From: Anaeramoeba flamelloides
Taxonomy: Eukaryota; Metamonada; Anaeramoebidae
DNA length: 64,000 nucleotides
Direction: 5' to 3'
Assembly: GCA_027625915.1 (NCBI GenBank)
Contig: JANTQA010000023.1
Span: 3,348,001-3,412,000, forward strand
Shown here piece after piece: positions 23,534-34,985 of the stretch (the first letter of the stretch is position 1; every line of letters begins with the position of its first letter). The notes under the pieces were generated by a model. It worked only from the letters and a program-made list of their open reading frames with translations, did not search any database and was not told the origin of the DNA. The translations under genes and the position numbers were made by a program.

Positions 23534-26260
23534 TTAATTATTGTTTCGTTTCCATTCTTGAATAAAATATAAAATTGATTGGCTGGCTAAACTTCTATCC
23601 GAAACTCTTTCAAAATATACACGAATGGAATTATTTTTAGGCTTGCTGGAGCAAGATTTTCCTTCCATCCAAGTTATTTTAAAAGCATTTTTTTTATGTA
23701 AATATTTTCCTAATTTTGGTTGTATTTTGTATGGTATTTTAAAATCAGTTTCATTTTCTATACCAATCGTTAGTTTATCATTTCTAACCTTAATAAATCC
23801 AGGGACTAGGCACCTTTTTGTTGAATGAAAAATGGCCACCAAAAAGTTTACCCCATTTTGTTTTTTGTATTCCTCCATAACTGATTGCACTTTCTTGCCT
23901 TCACCAATTTGTTCAAAGCTTGATAATTTTCGAATAAATTTTTTGTTTGGTGGAATTAATTCTGGAAACTCGAAACCTTTAACAGTGAATTTTTTTTTTT
24001 TTTTCTTTTTTTTCGTTTTGGTATCTTTTTTCGTTTTGGTATCTTTTTTCTTTTTTGGATCTATTTTCTTCTTTTTTTTTGCTTTCTTTGTTTTCTTTTC
24101 TTTGTCTTCTTCCTCCGTGTCATCTGTTTCATCTGTTTCATCTGTTCCCCCTTCTTCCTCCGTTTCCTCCGTTTCATCCGTTCCCTCCGTTCCCCCTTCT
24201 TCCTCCGTTTCATCAGATTCTTTTGGAGTTTTTCTTTTGGATGACTTTTTCGTTCTCGTATTATGTAAAGTTTTTGATTTAGATTGTCTTTCAAGATTTG
24301 ATTTGTTTTTAAAGCCCCGTAGAAGATTGGAAGATTTAAAGAAATGTATTAAAGTAACTAATCCATAAATGGCTTCAATTTCATTCTCAAATTTAATTTT
24401 AAATTGCACGTTTTCCTTTTCTAAATATTTTAAAGAAATTTCGTTCAATGATTCCTTTTTGACTAAAATTTCAATGACATAGTCAGCAAAGGGCTTATGG
24501 AAAAGCAGCTTTTCTTGGTTATCTAGAATCAAATTTAAATATTTATGAGTTAATTCAATTTTGCCATTATAATAATTGCTCCAATGTCTTTTTGTCAATT
24601 GCACATTAAAAGATGCGTGCCCATTTTTCGACAGGTTCAATGCTTCTTTATACGCCTGGTTGCAAATGGTCGTGAATTGCCCAAACCCGAATTTCTTTGA
24701 AAAGAAAATTGACTCCCTTTTATTATTTGATTTCCAATTATCAAGATTGTTCAGGATGTGGAAAATTAAATGCAAATAGCCACATTCTTGTGGATTTTTT
24801 TCGATATTTTTGAAAAAAATCTTTCCCAAATCATTTTTTATATATAAATTGTCTTGATCCACGGGGAACGGTATAACAGAATGTGAGCCTTCATATTCGG
24901 ATAGGGTATAAGGCTTTCTAATCAATGTTTGTCTGGGTATTATTACTTTCCCCTTGCTGCCGCTATTATTTTTTACTTGATCTCTTCTGGTTTTAAAATT
25001 TCTTGCGTTCCGATTTTGATTTTTTCGTTTGATAGGAGCAGTTTTATAATGGGAATTTTTTTGATAATGTAATCCCTTTGCTGCTGTATTCTTAAATTGC
25101 TTCCTTTTTATCGAGGACGAGTTGTACTTTTGAAATTTCGATCCATAATTGGGCTCAAATGAATCTGAGGAGGTTGGATTGTGGCGATATTCTTTATTGG
25201 TTTTGAATTTTCTTTTTTGGCTTTGATAATAACCATCACTTGAATCATTGAAGTTGCCTGTATCACTATAATAATTTGAAGAATGAGAAGAGGAGCTACC
25301 CGAAGAATGGTTAAAGTGGCTGTCTGAAGAGCTATCTAAAGAAGAACTCTCAAATTTGAATTTTTTGGGGTGTACTCTATTTTTAGCTTTCCTTGAATAG
25401 ATCTTGTCAGAGGAGTCGTCATTCGAAAAAGAAGTATTGATGGATCCATCAGACGAAGAATAATTATATGGAATGTCAGATGAAGAATCTGAGGAATAAA
25501 TATATTTCCTTTTTGATCTTGGTATTCTTTTTTCATAGCGCCTTGGCTTTGTAAAATATTTTTCTTTCTGTTTTTCTTTTTCTTTTTGTTTTTGTGATTT
25601 GTGATAATTTCTCCTTATTTCACTTTTTCTTTTTTGGAAAAATTGTAATTGCACCTTTTTTCTTTGCCAAAAAATGTTTCTAATGAGCACTGATTTTGAA
25701 TGGTTGTATTTGTCAATATTTTTTTGGTTTGTCAAAAAAGGGTTCAGTCCTTGAGTTTCGAACATTTCGTTTCTGTGTGTACCTGAGTCAAGAAATTCTT
25801 TATAAATATAAAACGTTCTTTTTTCAGGGTTATAAATGGGCTGGATTAAGTTTTGCTCGTATTCTGATTTTAAATACAAGACTGTGAAAACCATTTGGTT
25901 GATCGCAGATCTATTTGAACTCAAATATTGTTCAATTGGGAAGTCTTTAATTCGGTATTTGGTAATTTTTAATACAGACAAGTACGCCTTTAAATTGAGG
26001 TTCTGCTGTTTTTCTAAATTTGTCGTGGAGACTATTTCATTAAATTCACATGGAAACAGAATGTTTACTAAATTTAATAAATGTAAGCAACCAGGCGAAA
26101 AGGCTTCTTCAATTGTTAAAGAGTCATTTTGTAAAATTTGTTGTATAAAATGAAGCCCTTCTTTGACTGCACTACCATTCTTGGAAAAGTATTTCTTTAC
26201 GTTATGGTTTGGATTGTATTTTAACGAATTCAGATTTTTTGGTTGCGGTACAACAAGCAT
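23534..26260 (-). CDS. 908-aa protein with CH-like and PH-like ends
   Basis: One open exon from the ATG at 26260 (MLVVPQPKN). Residues about 20-140 have the helix pattern of a divergent calponin-homology fold (EGLHFIQQIL, LHLLNLVNILFP, LKAYLSVLKITKY, INQMVFTVLYL). Residues about 200-440 are basic and Ser/Lys/Tyr-rich, with Ser-Asp clusters, and likely disordered. Residues about 453-653 form a helical domain I cannot name. An acidic Glu/Thr/Asp tract (about 673-720) is followed by a Lys-rich tract (about 717-757). The C-terminal 140 residues (LVAIFHSTKRCLVPGFIKVRNDKLTIGIE...YFIQEWK) have beta strands and a final helix compatible with a PH-like fold. A link to cytoskeleton or membrane is inferred from fold resemblance only. 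The CDS is secure; both domain calls are tentative. Confidence 0.8.
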   Translation of the reverse strand: MLVVPQPKNLNSLKYNPNHNVKKYFSKNGSAVKEGLHFIQQILQNDSLTIEEAFSPGCLHLLNLVNILFPCEFNEIVSTTNLEKQQNLNLKAYLSVLKITKYRIKDFPIEQYLSSNRSAINQMVFTVLYLKSEYEQNLIQPIYNPEKRTFYIYKEFLDSGTHRNEMFETQGLNPFLTNQKNIDKYNHSKSVLIRNIFWQRKKVQLQFFQKRKSEIRRNYHKSQKQKEKEKQKEKYFTKPRRYEKRIPRSKRKYIYSSDSSSDIPYNYSSSDGSINTSFSNDDSSDKIYSRKAKNRVHPKKFKFESSSLDSSSDSHFNHSSGSSSSHSSNYYSDTGNFNDSSDGYYQSQKRKFKTNKEYRHNPTSSDSFEPNYGSKFQKYNSSSIKRKQFKNTAAKGLHYQKNSHYKTAPIKRKNQNRNARNFKTRRDQVKNNSGSKGKVIIPRQTLIRKPYTLSEYEGSHSVIPFPVDQDNLYIKNDLGKIFFKNIEKNPQECGYLHLIFHILNNLDNWKSNNKRESIFFSKKFGFGQFTTICNQAYKEALNLSKNGHASFNVQLTKRHWSNYYNGKIELTHKYLNLILDNQEKLLFHKPFADYVIEILVKKESLNEISLKYLEKENVQFKIKFENEIEAIYGLVTLIHFFKSSNLLRGFKNKSNLERQSKSKTLHNTRTKKSSKRKTPKESDETEEEGGTEGTDETEETEEEGGTDETDETDDTEEEDKEKKTKKAKKKKKIDPKKKKDTKTKKDTKTKKKKKKKKFTVKGFEFPELIPPNKKFIRKLSSFEQIGEGKKVQSVMEEYKKQNGVNFLVAIFHSTKRCLVPGFIKVRNDKLTIGIENETDFKIPYKIQPKLGKYLHKKNAFKITWMEGKSCSSKPKNNSIRVYFERVSDRSLASQSILYFIQEWKRNNN
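24100..24240 (-). repeat. In-frame acidic minisatellite
   Basis: Short tandem units with GAGGAA/ACGGA codons encode the GG-T-E/D-T-E repeats of the 908-aa protein. They are bordered by an AAA/AAG tract at 23990-24110 that encodes about 40 mostly Lys residues. Confidence 0.75.
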
Positions 26261-27392
26261 TTTTTATGAAAAAGTTTGTTTTTTTTACAAAAAAAATAAT
26301 AAAAAATGTTTTCTGGGTTAACGAGGTGAATTCTCAAGTTAAGGTTAGAAATGACACAAATTATATATAAACGATCTGTTATGTTAAAAATCCTTTCTTT
26401 GCTCTGTTTTCTTTTGAATTGGGGATTGAATTATTCCCAAAAACTGATTGAAAAGATTTTATTTTTAACTTCTTCAAGAAAAAATTAAAAGCGTTCCTTT
26501 TTGTCATAAATTTTTTGAACAATGATTAAATGTACCAAGAAAACTCTAATATAGGTATTTACATTTGTAGAAAGAATTTAGACAACAGATAAAGCAAGGA
26601 AATAATTTTTTTGAAATATTGAAAATTTTAATTGCAGATATTTGTAAATTGGTTAAATTCTCGATATTTTTTTAAAGTTTATAAGAATTAGAATGAGTAT
26701 TAAAATCTTTGAATATATACGGTCTCTAATTTGTTTTAATTAACTTCAATTTCATCAAGATCCTTGGAAGAAGATTGTTGTAAAGATCACTACTTTCTTT
26801 TAATGATAAAATTAATTCGGAATTTTTTCAGGAAATTTAGGATAATTACTTTATTTCCTTTATCCATTTTAAACATTATTATCAAAATAAGCTCTTTCCG
26901 TTTTGTAATTGGAGTTTTATCTCAATTCCTTTGTGCTTTTAATCCTTAATCTTGATATTTATAAAAAATTTTATAAAAAATAGATTTTTTGATAAGTTTT
27001 TTTTGAACAATTGAAAAATCCCAAAGAGATAAAGTTGACAATTGGTTTATATTTCTAAAGTTTTTTGTGTACTCAAAAAATAATTCAAATTAAATATTAA
27101 GGATTCTTTCTAAAAAATGTCATTAATGAGAGATATAGATTACCATAAAAATGATTGTTTTACTCATTTTTGTCAACTTTTTCCAATTAAAAATACAAGA
27201 TTTGATTTTTAAGATCAATTAACTGGAATGATCTTGATGAACTTGAAATTAAGAAAATCAAAATTAGAGTCATTTTTTAAGAAATTTTTTTAAATAACAT
27301 TTGAATTATTATTATCTTTGAAAAAGTAATGTGGATTAAACCATTTTACAAATATCACTATTTTATTCTCACCTTTTTTTTTTTTATTATTA

Positions 27393-27585
27393 CAATCAGT
27401 TCCATTTCAAAGTCACAAACTTTCAACAAAAATTAAGTTATAAAAAAATCTCAAATTAATGCCGTTTATTCAACTTTTTTTTAAATCAATTGTTTTACTA
27501 AAATGTGAATTTTGTTTCAATTGTATTTTTTTTGTACCTTAACTTTTAACCAAAGTTTGGAAACTAAAAGATGAACGGATTTTTA
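27393..27585. mobile_element. Degraded copy of the Tc1/mariner-type MITE
   Basis: Begins TA-CAATCAGTTCC and continues with CACAAACTTTCAAC. The far side has AACTTTTAACCAAAGTTTGG and AACTAAAAG in the expected inverse order. Length and order fit the copies at 29513 and 59025, but both ends are eroded. Confidence 0.45.
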
Positions 27586-27731
27586 GAGTTATTATTGAAT
27601 TTATTTTATTTTATTTTGGTAATAGATTTGAAAAAAATACATGGCATTGAAATAATCCATATAAAGATTTTTAATTTTTAATATTAACGAAATTTCTGAA
27701 TTATTTTTTATATTTAAAATCTAATCTTTTT

Positions 27732-27929
27732 TTATGAATAAACACGTTTTTTATAAGCATGGTAATAAACCTGCCTAAAGTTCATTAAAGACGGGTGTTT
27801 ATCGAATATACATTTAATTGTTTGATAAAGCCTAAGTATATCAACTTTTTTTGAAAAACAATCGGGTTTTATTAAGGTCTTTACTAGAGTTTGTGAAATG
27901 ATAATTTTTATTCTGGTTTTTTGATTCAT
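27732..27929 (-). CDS. Possible 65-codon small ORF
   Basis: ATG-initiated frame with balanced residue use (SQTLVKTLIKPDC, NFRQVYYHAYKKR), unlike the Phe/Ile/Lys-only random frames nearby. No domain is recognised, no second exon was found and there is no neighbour support. It may be a relic or chance frame. Confidence 0.2.
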   Translation of the reverse strand: MNQKTRIKIIISQTLVKTLIKPDCFSKKVDILRLYQTIKCIFDKHPSLMNFRQVYYHAYKKRVYS

Positions 27930-29512
27930 TGAATAGTGTTTTGGTTAAGTGTAATTTCATTAATCATCATTCTAATAAGTCAGGAGTTATGATTTTTAAA
28001 GTAATATTTTACCTATTCAGTAATTATTTAACAATTTACCTAATAATTACCCCTAATATTTATAATCAAAAATCTTCACAGACGTAATTATTGTTTCATC
28101 ATTTTTTATGTTCAATACTTTAATTCATAATAGAATTACAACACAAAAGTTTTTAATAAAAATATGAAAAATTCACTGGCATTATTACAGCTTTAGGAAA
28201 TACCTTTTCTTTTTTTTTTTGTGAATAAATATTTTTTATACGATAAGAACTTTTGAAGTTATTTTCCAATTATTTATTTAAACTTTTGATTTCAAATTCA
28301 AAAAAGATTTATTAATCTATAACTGAACAGAACACCAAGTTCTATTACAAATTAATTTGTAATAGCTATATCAATTTATAACATTTATTAGAAATTATTT
28401 GTTTAACCGTCACAAAGATTTTCAGTAGTTAATTTTTAATGTTATTTTTTTAAAAAAAATGATAAAGCTTACTTAATGGATTTTGTGATAAAATGGCAAG
28501 TCTCATTTTTTTTTTTTTTTTTTTTGATTTTTGTTAATACAAGATCGATAGTCATAAAGTAAAAACCTGATATTCTAATGTTATCGGAATAGTTAAAATG
28601 ATAGTATAGAAATAAGATTCAACTGGAATATTAGTTGGATCTTCAATAAGAAATCAAAATCAAAATTATTGTTTTTCTCAATGATGTAGCTAAGAATTTG
28701 AATTTTTCAATTTTTAAGAAAATCTATTGATTTACTAATTTGACTTCATGTGATTATCAACTGAATTTTGATGTATATTATTTAGTTTATTTCTTATTTA
28801 TTCTTTAAAGGCCAATTATAATTATTAATTAATATTTGAAAAAAAAATTATGATCATTTGACTGGAAAAATTTTTAAAGAGAACAAACCAACTTCAGAGT
28901 GATTATTGGCTAATAAAAAATTTTTATCGGTATTGGTTTCCCAAATATTCTTTCTTATAAGATTAATTGTCAATATTTATTTTGTTTCATTATTTTAGAG
29001 GATTTTGTATAACTAAAAAAAAAAAGATTTAAAGCAAGTTATTTCAACTTTTTCATGTGTTGCAGATAATTTTCGTTATTATTTTAAATTTTTAATTGGA
29101 ACGATTTTTAACAACTCCTTATCAAAAATTGGAATATATTTCACCTATTAATAGTTATTTAAATCAATCAATAAATTATTACATGTAATATTCCATAAAA
29201 ATACAATAAAAAATGAAATCAAAAGAAGTAAAAAAAAATATTACAAGAAAAAAAATGAGCTGATTGACTTATTGTATCACGTAAAGGTATCATATAAATT
29301 TATAATTAAAAAACATCATTAAATTAAAGTAATATCTACATAAAAAGTATATTCCGAATTTCAAGAATAATTAAGATATATTTTTTAGAAAAAAAATTTA
29401 GACAAACAAAAATTTGATAAATTAATAAAAAAGAAAAAATTCCACATTCTTCAAAATTTTAGAAGTGAAAAACAATTAATTATTCAGATGATTGTAAATT
29501 CCATCTCATATA

Positions 29513-29705
29513 CAGTCATTTCCATTTTTAAGGCACAAACTTTCAACGAAATTTAAGGCAAAATAAAATTTTAAATTATAGCACAAAATTTGGAATTATT
29601 TATTTTACAATTTATTTTACTAGAATCTAATTTTTGTGCTCTAATTTCAGATTTTTTTGTGTCTTAAATTTCGTTGAAAGTTTGTGCCTTAAAAGTGGAA
29701 CTGAT
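29513..29705. mobile_element. Tc1/mariner-type MITE, about 193 bp
   Basis: Flanked by TA. The left end CAGTCATTTCCATTTTTAAG matches the inverted right end CTTAAAAGTGGAACTGAT. Subterminal GGCACAAACTTTCAACGAAA is repeated inverted as TTTCGTTGAAAGTTTGTGCC. No coding sequence. TA duplication plus CAGT-type termini are the signature of Tc1/mariner non-autonomous elements. Confidence 0.8.
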
Positions 29706-31117
29706 TATACCTTCATAAAATAAAATAATTATGAGGGTAAAAAGAAACTTATCTCATGGATTGGAGTTTATAGACTTGTGTAAATTTTAAATAATAATAC
29801 CAACATTTTAATTTAACAAACACAAAACTACTATTATAAAATTTGTAATCCGTTATCAAAGAAATTATCAGCAATGAGTTTGATGACATAAATAGTGATT
29901 TTGAAATGATAACAAATCAACACAAAATAAACAAAATAAAAACTTGAACCAGATGGTGATTTAATTAAACTGTTTTTACTCAATTTTCACAAGTGTATTC
30001 CTTTTTTCCCATATTTCTGATTTTTTTAAATATTTTACCACAAAAAACAATAATAATATCAATTTATCTATTCACTTCGCCTAAGAGAGAAATATAAATT
30101 ACAGAAAAATCAAAGTATCATCGAAATATTTTTTAACACTTTAAATATACTCAAAAATAAGTTTTTTAAAAATATAAAGATGTTTTTTACTTTTTTTTGT
30201 TTTATATTTTCAAAAGTCAACTGATCAATTTTATTAATGAAAATAGAATATGAGGACATGGATTATTAATATTTGATTATAATATTCGGTTTCATCAATG
30301 AGATTTATTTTTGTTAATGTGTTTTTTTTTTTTTGAGATATCCCCTTGCTCAGAAAAGAACCAGATATTTTATACCCCTAGTTAACAGTAAAGTATTAAT
30401 TGATTAAGTTTAAGAAATTATTTAGATTATTCAATTGCTAAAAACCTAAGACCAAAAAGTTGGAAAAATGAGACTGATTTTTTAAATAATATTTTCACAT
30501 TGAGAATCGCAATGATATACCCCTTTTTTTGAATGTTTTCATATAAATTAGATAAGGGGTGTTCTGAAAAAAAGATGAATTAACATATTATTTTTTAAAA
30601 ATTGGATATTAAAAAAATCATAAAATATATTAAAAACACTTAGTTATTCTTCTGATCTACTAGATAACAACAAAAATAAAATAATCCTTCAAAATAATTT
30701 TAATATTTTTCAAAACTTGGGGTCTAAAAGTATATTAAGCTTCGGTTTCAAGATTCAGATATTTTTCAAATGTAAAAAACTTTGAACTGATAAAAAAAAA
30801 ATTATATCAAAAAAAAAATTTTGAAAATGTGAAAACTCTCTCAAAATAAACAGGATTTATTTACTTTTAAAAAGTCAAAAACCAATTGTATCAAAACTGA
30901 AAAGTCAAAAGGTGTTTTGATGAAAGTTTTTCAATCTTTTAAAAGTTCGAATTCGAGAAACTTTTAAATTGAAACTTATTGACTTTTGTTTTTTTTATTG
31001 ACGTTCACAAAATCTGGATTAACTTTAAAAAAAAGAGTTGTGAATTTAAATAAAAGCTGCACACTTTTAAGCCTATTATTGTTTAAAATTAGGTTTTTTT
31101 CTCATTTTTTACAAGTA

Positions 31118-31815
31118 ATGGAAAAAAATTATTTCTTTTCTGATGAAAAGGGAAATTTGTTCAACCAAAATTTTGAGTCTGTGAACAAAAAACAACTTCA
31201 ATTCAGCAACCCCATTTTGTATCATAAAATATCAAGCACACCTAACTTTCCTCGAACAGATCAATTTGAAAAGTATTCTGAATTTGAGAAAGAGGCACTC
31301 AAGTGGACACAGGAAATAAAAGAATTGTTTCAACAAATTAAGTTACCGAATGTGATGGGATCATATTTTTACAGGCCCTTTTTAACAGAACAAGTAGATT
31401 TTTTTAATTGCTTTCTTAAAAAAAAAAATTTTTAATCCATCAATTTTCTTTTTCTTTCGAAAACTCTTTTTTGTTTTCTTTTAATTAAATTGTAACAGAC
31501 CATCGAAGAATCAATAAAAAAACAACAGTCTCTTAAAAACAAAAAAGAAACAAAAACTGAAATAAACAAAACTGCTGATAAGGGTGAACAAATCAATAAG
31601 CAAGAAAAAAACCGAATTTCTATTCTACGTGAAAAAAGAAAATTAAGTCCAAACCTCCCAAACAAAGAACAAAAACTGGTAATTTTTTTTTCGTTTTTTT
31701 TATTTTTTAGATTATTTTGGGAATGTTAATTGCTTTTGAAACAAAAAGGTCACTAAATTATGAAAAATTTGCATTTATTTTTTTCGATCAGGATCAAAAA
31801 ATTTTTTACTCATAA
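31118..31815 (+). CDS. Short multi-exon protein related to downstream gene
   Basis: Proposed exons: 31118-31393, 31499-31678 and 31792-31815, all joined in phase 0 (donors CAA|GTAGAT and CTG|GTAATT; acceptors AACAG|AC and ATCAG|GA), giving about 159 aa. Exon 1 (from MEKNYFFSDEKG) contains DQFEKYSEFEKEALKWTQEI. This resembles DYNKYSEYEKAYQNWTKIV near the start of the large gene at 36704, so the two share an N-terminal helical motif of unknown function. Exon 2 is charged and lysine-rich. Exons 1 and 2 are convincing; the last exon is a guess. GC-richer scraps at 31850-33370 might be further exons or decayed duplicates. This could be a truncated tandem paralogue of the downstream gene. Confidence 0.5.
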
Positions 31816-32244
31816 AACCCTAAAAAGAAAAAAAAAATCCCAAAACTTTTACAGCTGTTTTAAAAAATCGAGAACAAAAATTTTTATCAAGAATCACCCA
31901 AAGTACTTTAATGGGTGAACAAACAATTTTAGCAACGATTTTTTTATAAAACTTTTCTTCCTGACTTTTTAAAACAGCCTCATAAAAGTCTGAAGAATTA
32001 TTGAAATAAAAACACATTATTTTTCAAGCACTTTGGTTGTTTTGGATTTAGGTTGGAATTAATTCGGATACTTTCGGTTGATAAATGATTTTTTTGGCCA
32101 AAAAAAGAAATTATTACTTTTTATTTCAAAGGTATCCAAAAAAAAACAGTGATGACAAAAAAAATATTCCAAGAAAACGAAAAAAAATGGAACAAACTCC
32201 AAACTTATGAATTTATAAAGAAATTAAGGTTCTTTAAATAAGAA

Positions 32245-32361
32245 AAAATAAAGAAAAAGAAAAAGAAAAAGAAAAGGAAAAAGAAAAAGAAAAAGAAAAA
32301 GAAAAGAAAAAGGAAAAAGAAAAAGAAAAAGAAAAGGAAAAGGAAAAAGAAAAAGAAAAAG
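32245..32361 (+). repeat. (AAAAAG)n hexanucleotide array
   Basis: About 19 tandem hexamers, AAAAAG with AAAAGG variants. The opposite strand reads as a poly-Phe/Leu frame that is not a gene. Confidence 0.9.
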
Positions 32362-33398
32362 AAGATTTTTTGTTTTGTTGATCTTAAAAAACCGATTGAA
32401 ATGGATTTGACTTTTTCAAAAAAAAAATAAAACCTCACCCAAAGTTTACTCACAAACCTAATTTCATTTAAGGGAATGGTAAACCAAAAAAAATCTTCTT
32501 GTAAATCCAATAGCAAATTCAAAAAATTTTATTGCAGCTTGAAATTGAAAAATGGTGCAAAAATCTGATTACTACAAGATAAAACTTACTTTTAAGATTA
32601 TTTTCAGGAATGAATTATTGTTTTTAAAAAGTTTGAATAGTTTTTCTCATTTTTGAAAAGTTCAAAATTTAACATATTTCTGAATTATTTAAAAAAAAAT
32701 TATTTTCTTTGAAAGAAGATTGAAATCTTAATACCCGTGAAGGAAGTGCACAAAAATAAAATTTAAAAATAAAAACCACTAAGTTCTAAATTAACCCAGT
32801 TTAAAAAATCTACTTAATTTCAAAAAAAATTACAATAATTATTTAAACTTTAAAAAAATAGAATTTTTATTTTTTATACTTTTTACTTTTTCCAAATTTC
32901 CCTTCTTAAGTTGCTTGGGCTCTAGGTTTCTCTTTTTGTTTTTTTAGGTGTTTGGGAAAGGTAAAAAGTATAAAAAATCATTATAAGAATTGGTTGACCT
33001 GGTCATGACTAACCCAACCAAACTTGATCATGATCAAATCTTCGAATTGAAAATTTCGAAAACCAAATCTTATTCTTAAAAACCAGAGCTTTTTAGATTC
33101 AACCCATCTATAAAGTTCTAAATCAAAATTTAATAAACAGCCTTTTTCATTTGATCTATAGTTGTTCAAATATTTAGAACTCTTTATTAAAACAACCTAT
33201 GGTGGCGATCTAAAAAAAAACGACATAAAAGGAAACAACCACCAGCCCATTCAACACTTGGGGCACAAAAAAAAACTTTTCACTGAAGTTTTTACTTTTT
33301 TCTATTATTTTTTGGCTCTTTCATTTCTTGCTTTTCTTTCTCTTTTTCTTGTCTTTTTTCAGAAATAATTTATTCTTTTCATTTTTTAAAGAAAAGAT

Positions 33399-33438
33399 AT
33401 CCTTTGAGCTGTAATCCTGCTTACATTACAGTTAGGAT
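33399..33438. other. Strong stem-loop
   Basis: CTGTAAT (33409-33415) pairs perfectly with ATTACAG (33425-33431) around a 9-nt loop. Outer ATCCT (33399-33403) pairs with AGGAT (33434-33438). A second symmetry, GAGGT...ACCTC, follows near 33479-33504. It could be a 3' processing structure or a small RNA; no family was recognised. Confidence 0.35.
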
Positions 33439-33734
33439 AAAAAAACCCTAAATACAATTTTAGAGTTTCAGGCAAATAGGAGGTAATTTTGTTGAATCAC
33501 CTCTGCTCAACAATAAAAAAAAAAAAATAGAATTTTTTGATTCAAAGAACAGTCCAAATCAATTTTTTCTTTTTGTTGAATAAAAAAATACCAGAAAAAA
33601 ACCCTAATCATCAAATTAAAAATTCTCCAAAAACACTTTTTTAAAACCTGGATAATTCAACTTATAAACTAAGGAAATTCATTTTGATTTTGATTATTTT
33701 TAATTGATAATTAATTACCCAATCTTAATTATTT

Positions 33735-34985
33735 CAGTCAGTTATTAACAACACAAAGATTAAATCTATAAATAGACTTTACAATTATTTTTCAATTTTT
33801 TAAAGATTTTCAAACAAATAAAACCAATTCGAATAAATAAATCTAATAATAAAATAATAATAGATATTATTGAATAACTGATTTTAATATAAACAGTTCC
33901 TTGTTTATACTCTTAACATTTGAAAAAGAATATTGCCTAATCTTTTAAATTTCAAGAAATTTAAATAAATATTTGTTAATAAAATAGATGATCAATTTTT
34001 TTAGATCTTTAAGGATTCTATATTTGATTTATTTTTATCGTATTTTTAAAATAAGATTAAAGGATCAAGATTATTTGTTCTTACAGACTCTCAGAAATTA
34101 CTTAAAGTGAGATTTCTTCAAAATAAAAATTTTTTGCAAATTTTTCTTTTTTTAATTTGATCCAAAATACAACAAAAGAAGATCAGGATCTTTTGACGGA
34201 AAATATAATTGGGGAAAATTAACTCTTTTAAAAACAATAAGTAATCTCTCTAAATTGATAAATGAAGTTGCGTATCGGGTTTAATTGTAATCTTGTGTAA
34301 ATAATTACTCTATTACCCCTGTAAAAAAAATAAATAAGAGTTACTAGTCCCTTAAGGAACTAATCTCTATTAATTTTTTTTACTTAAATATAATAGGGAT
34401 TGAGAAAATTTTTTGCCAATTACTTAGATTTGAAAACCCCTGTTTATTTTCAATATTAAACATATTTCCTTGATAAGGAATCCTTATTTAGAAATTGGTC
34501 AAAAATAAAATAATAGAGACTAGTCCCTTAAGAAAACCATAAATATACTCATTTATGAAAATTCAATTAACACTTTTTCAATAACTTGACTTGTCAATAT
34601 TTATACTTTGATGTTCTACGATCTATGAATCTGTAAAGTAATTAGTCACTCTTATTTATATTCTTGACTAAAAGTCAATAGAGTACTTATTTTCAAAAGG
34701 GATCAATTAAAATTGATAAATAAAATCCTTTATCAACTTGAGAAATGAATTATATTTGAAGAAATTCATTTTTTACAATTAAATGTTCAGTAAAATGATC
34801 CTTTTGATTTAGATTTTAGGATCAAAACAGAAATAGAAAAATTTTCAAAACATTTTTATTTTGAAGAAATTTCAACTTTTAGTAATTTATGAGAATTTGT
34901 ATGGGCAAATAAGATTGTAACTTTAATCCTATTTTAAAAATGCAAAAAAAAAAAATAAACCAAAAACTCATTACACTTTAATTCA
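33735..34985. repeat. Large inverted repeat of family C
   Basis: The left arm, about 33735-34345, reads as the reverse complement of family C. The right arm, about 34500-34985, reads in the direct sense. The arms meet around two copies of ACTAGTCCCTTAAG (near 34342 and 34508). The structure looks like a diverged foldback element of about 1.2 kb with no coding capacity. Confidence 0.5.

Larger units (their letters stand above)
26261..31117. other. 4.9-kb gene-poor gap with MITE copies
   Basis: No gene can be supported. A 65-codon minus-strand frame at 27732-27929, starting with ATG, has somewhat coding-like composition but no recognisable motif. The gap carries one good MITE copy (29513-29705) and one degraded copy (27393-27585). 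Confidence 0.55.

Noticed and set aside
32205-32522. 105-codon poly-Phe minus-strand frame
   Set aside because: Opposite strand of the (AAAAAG)n array.
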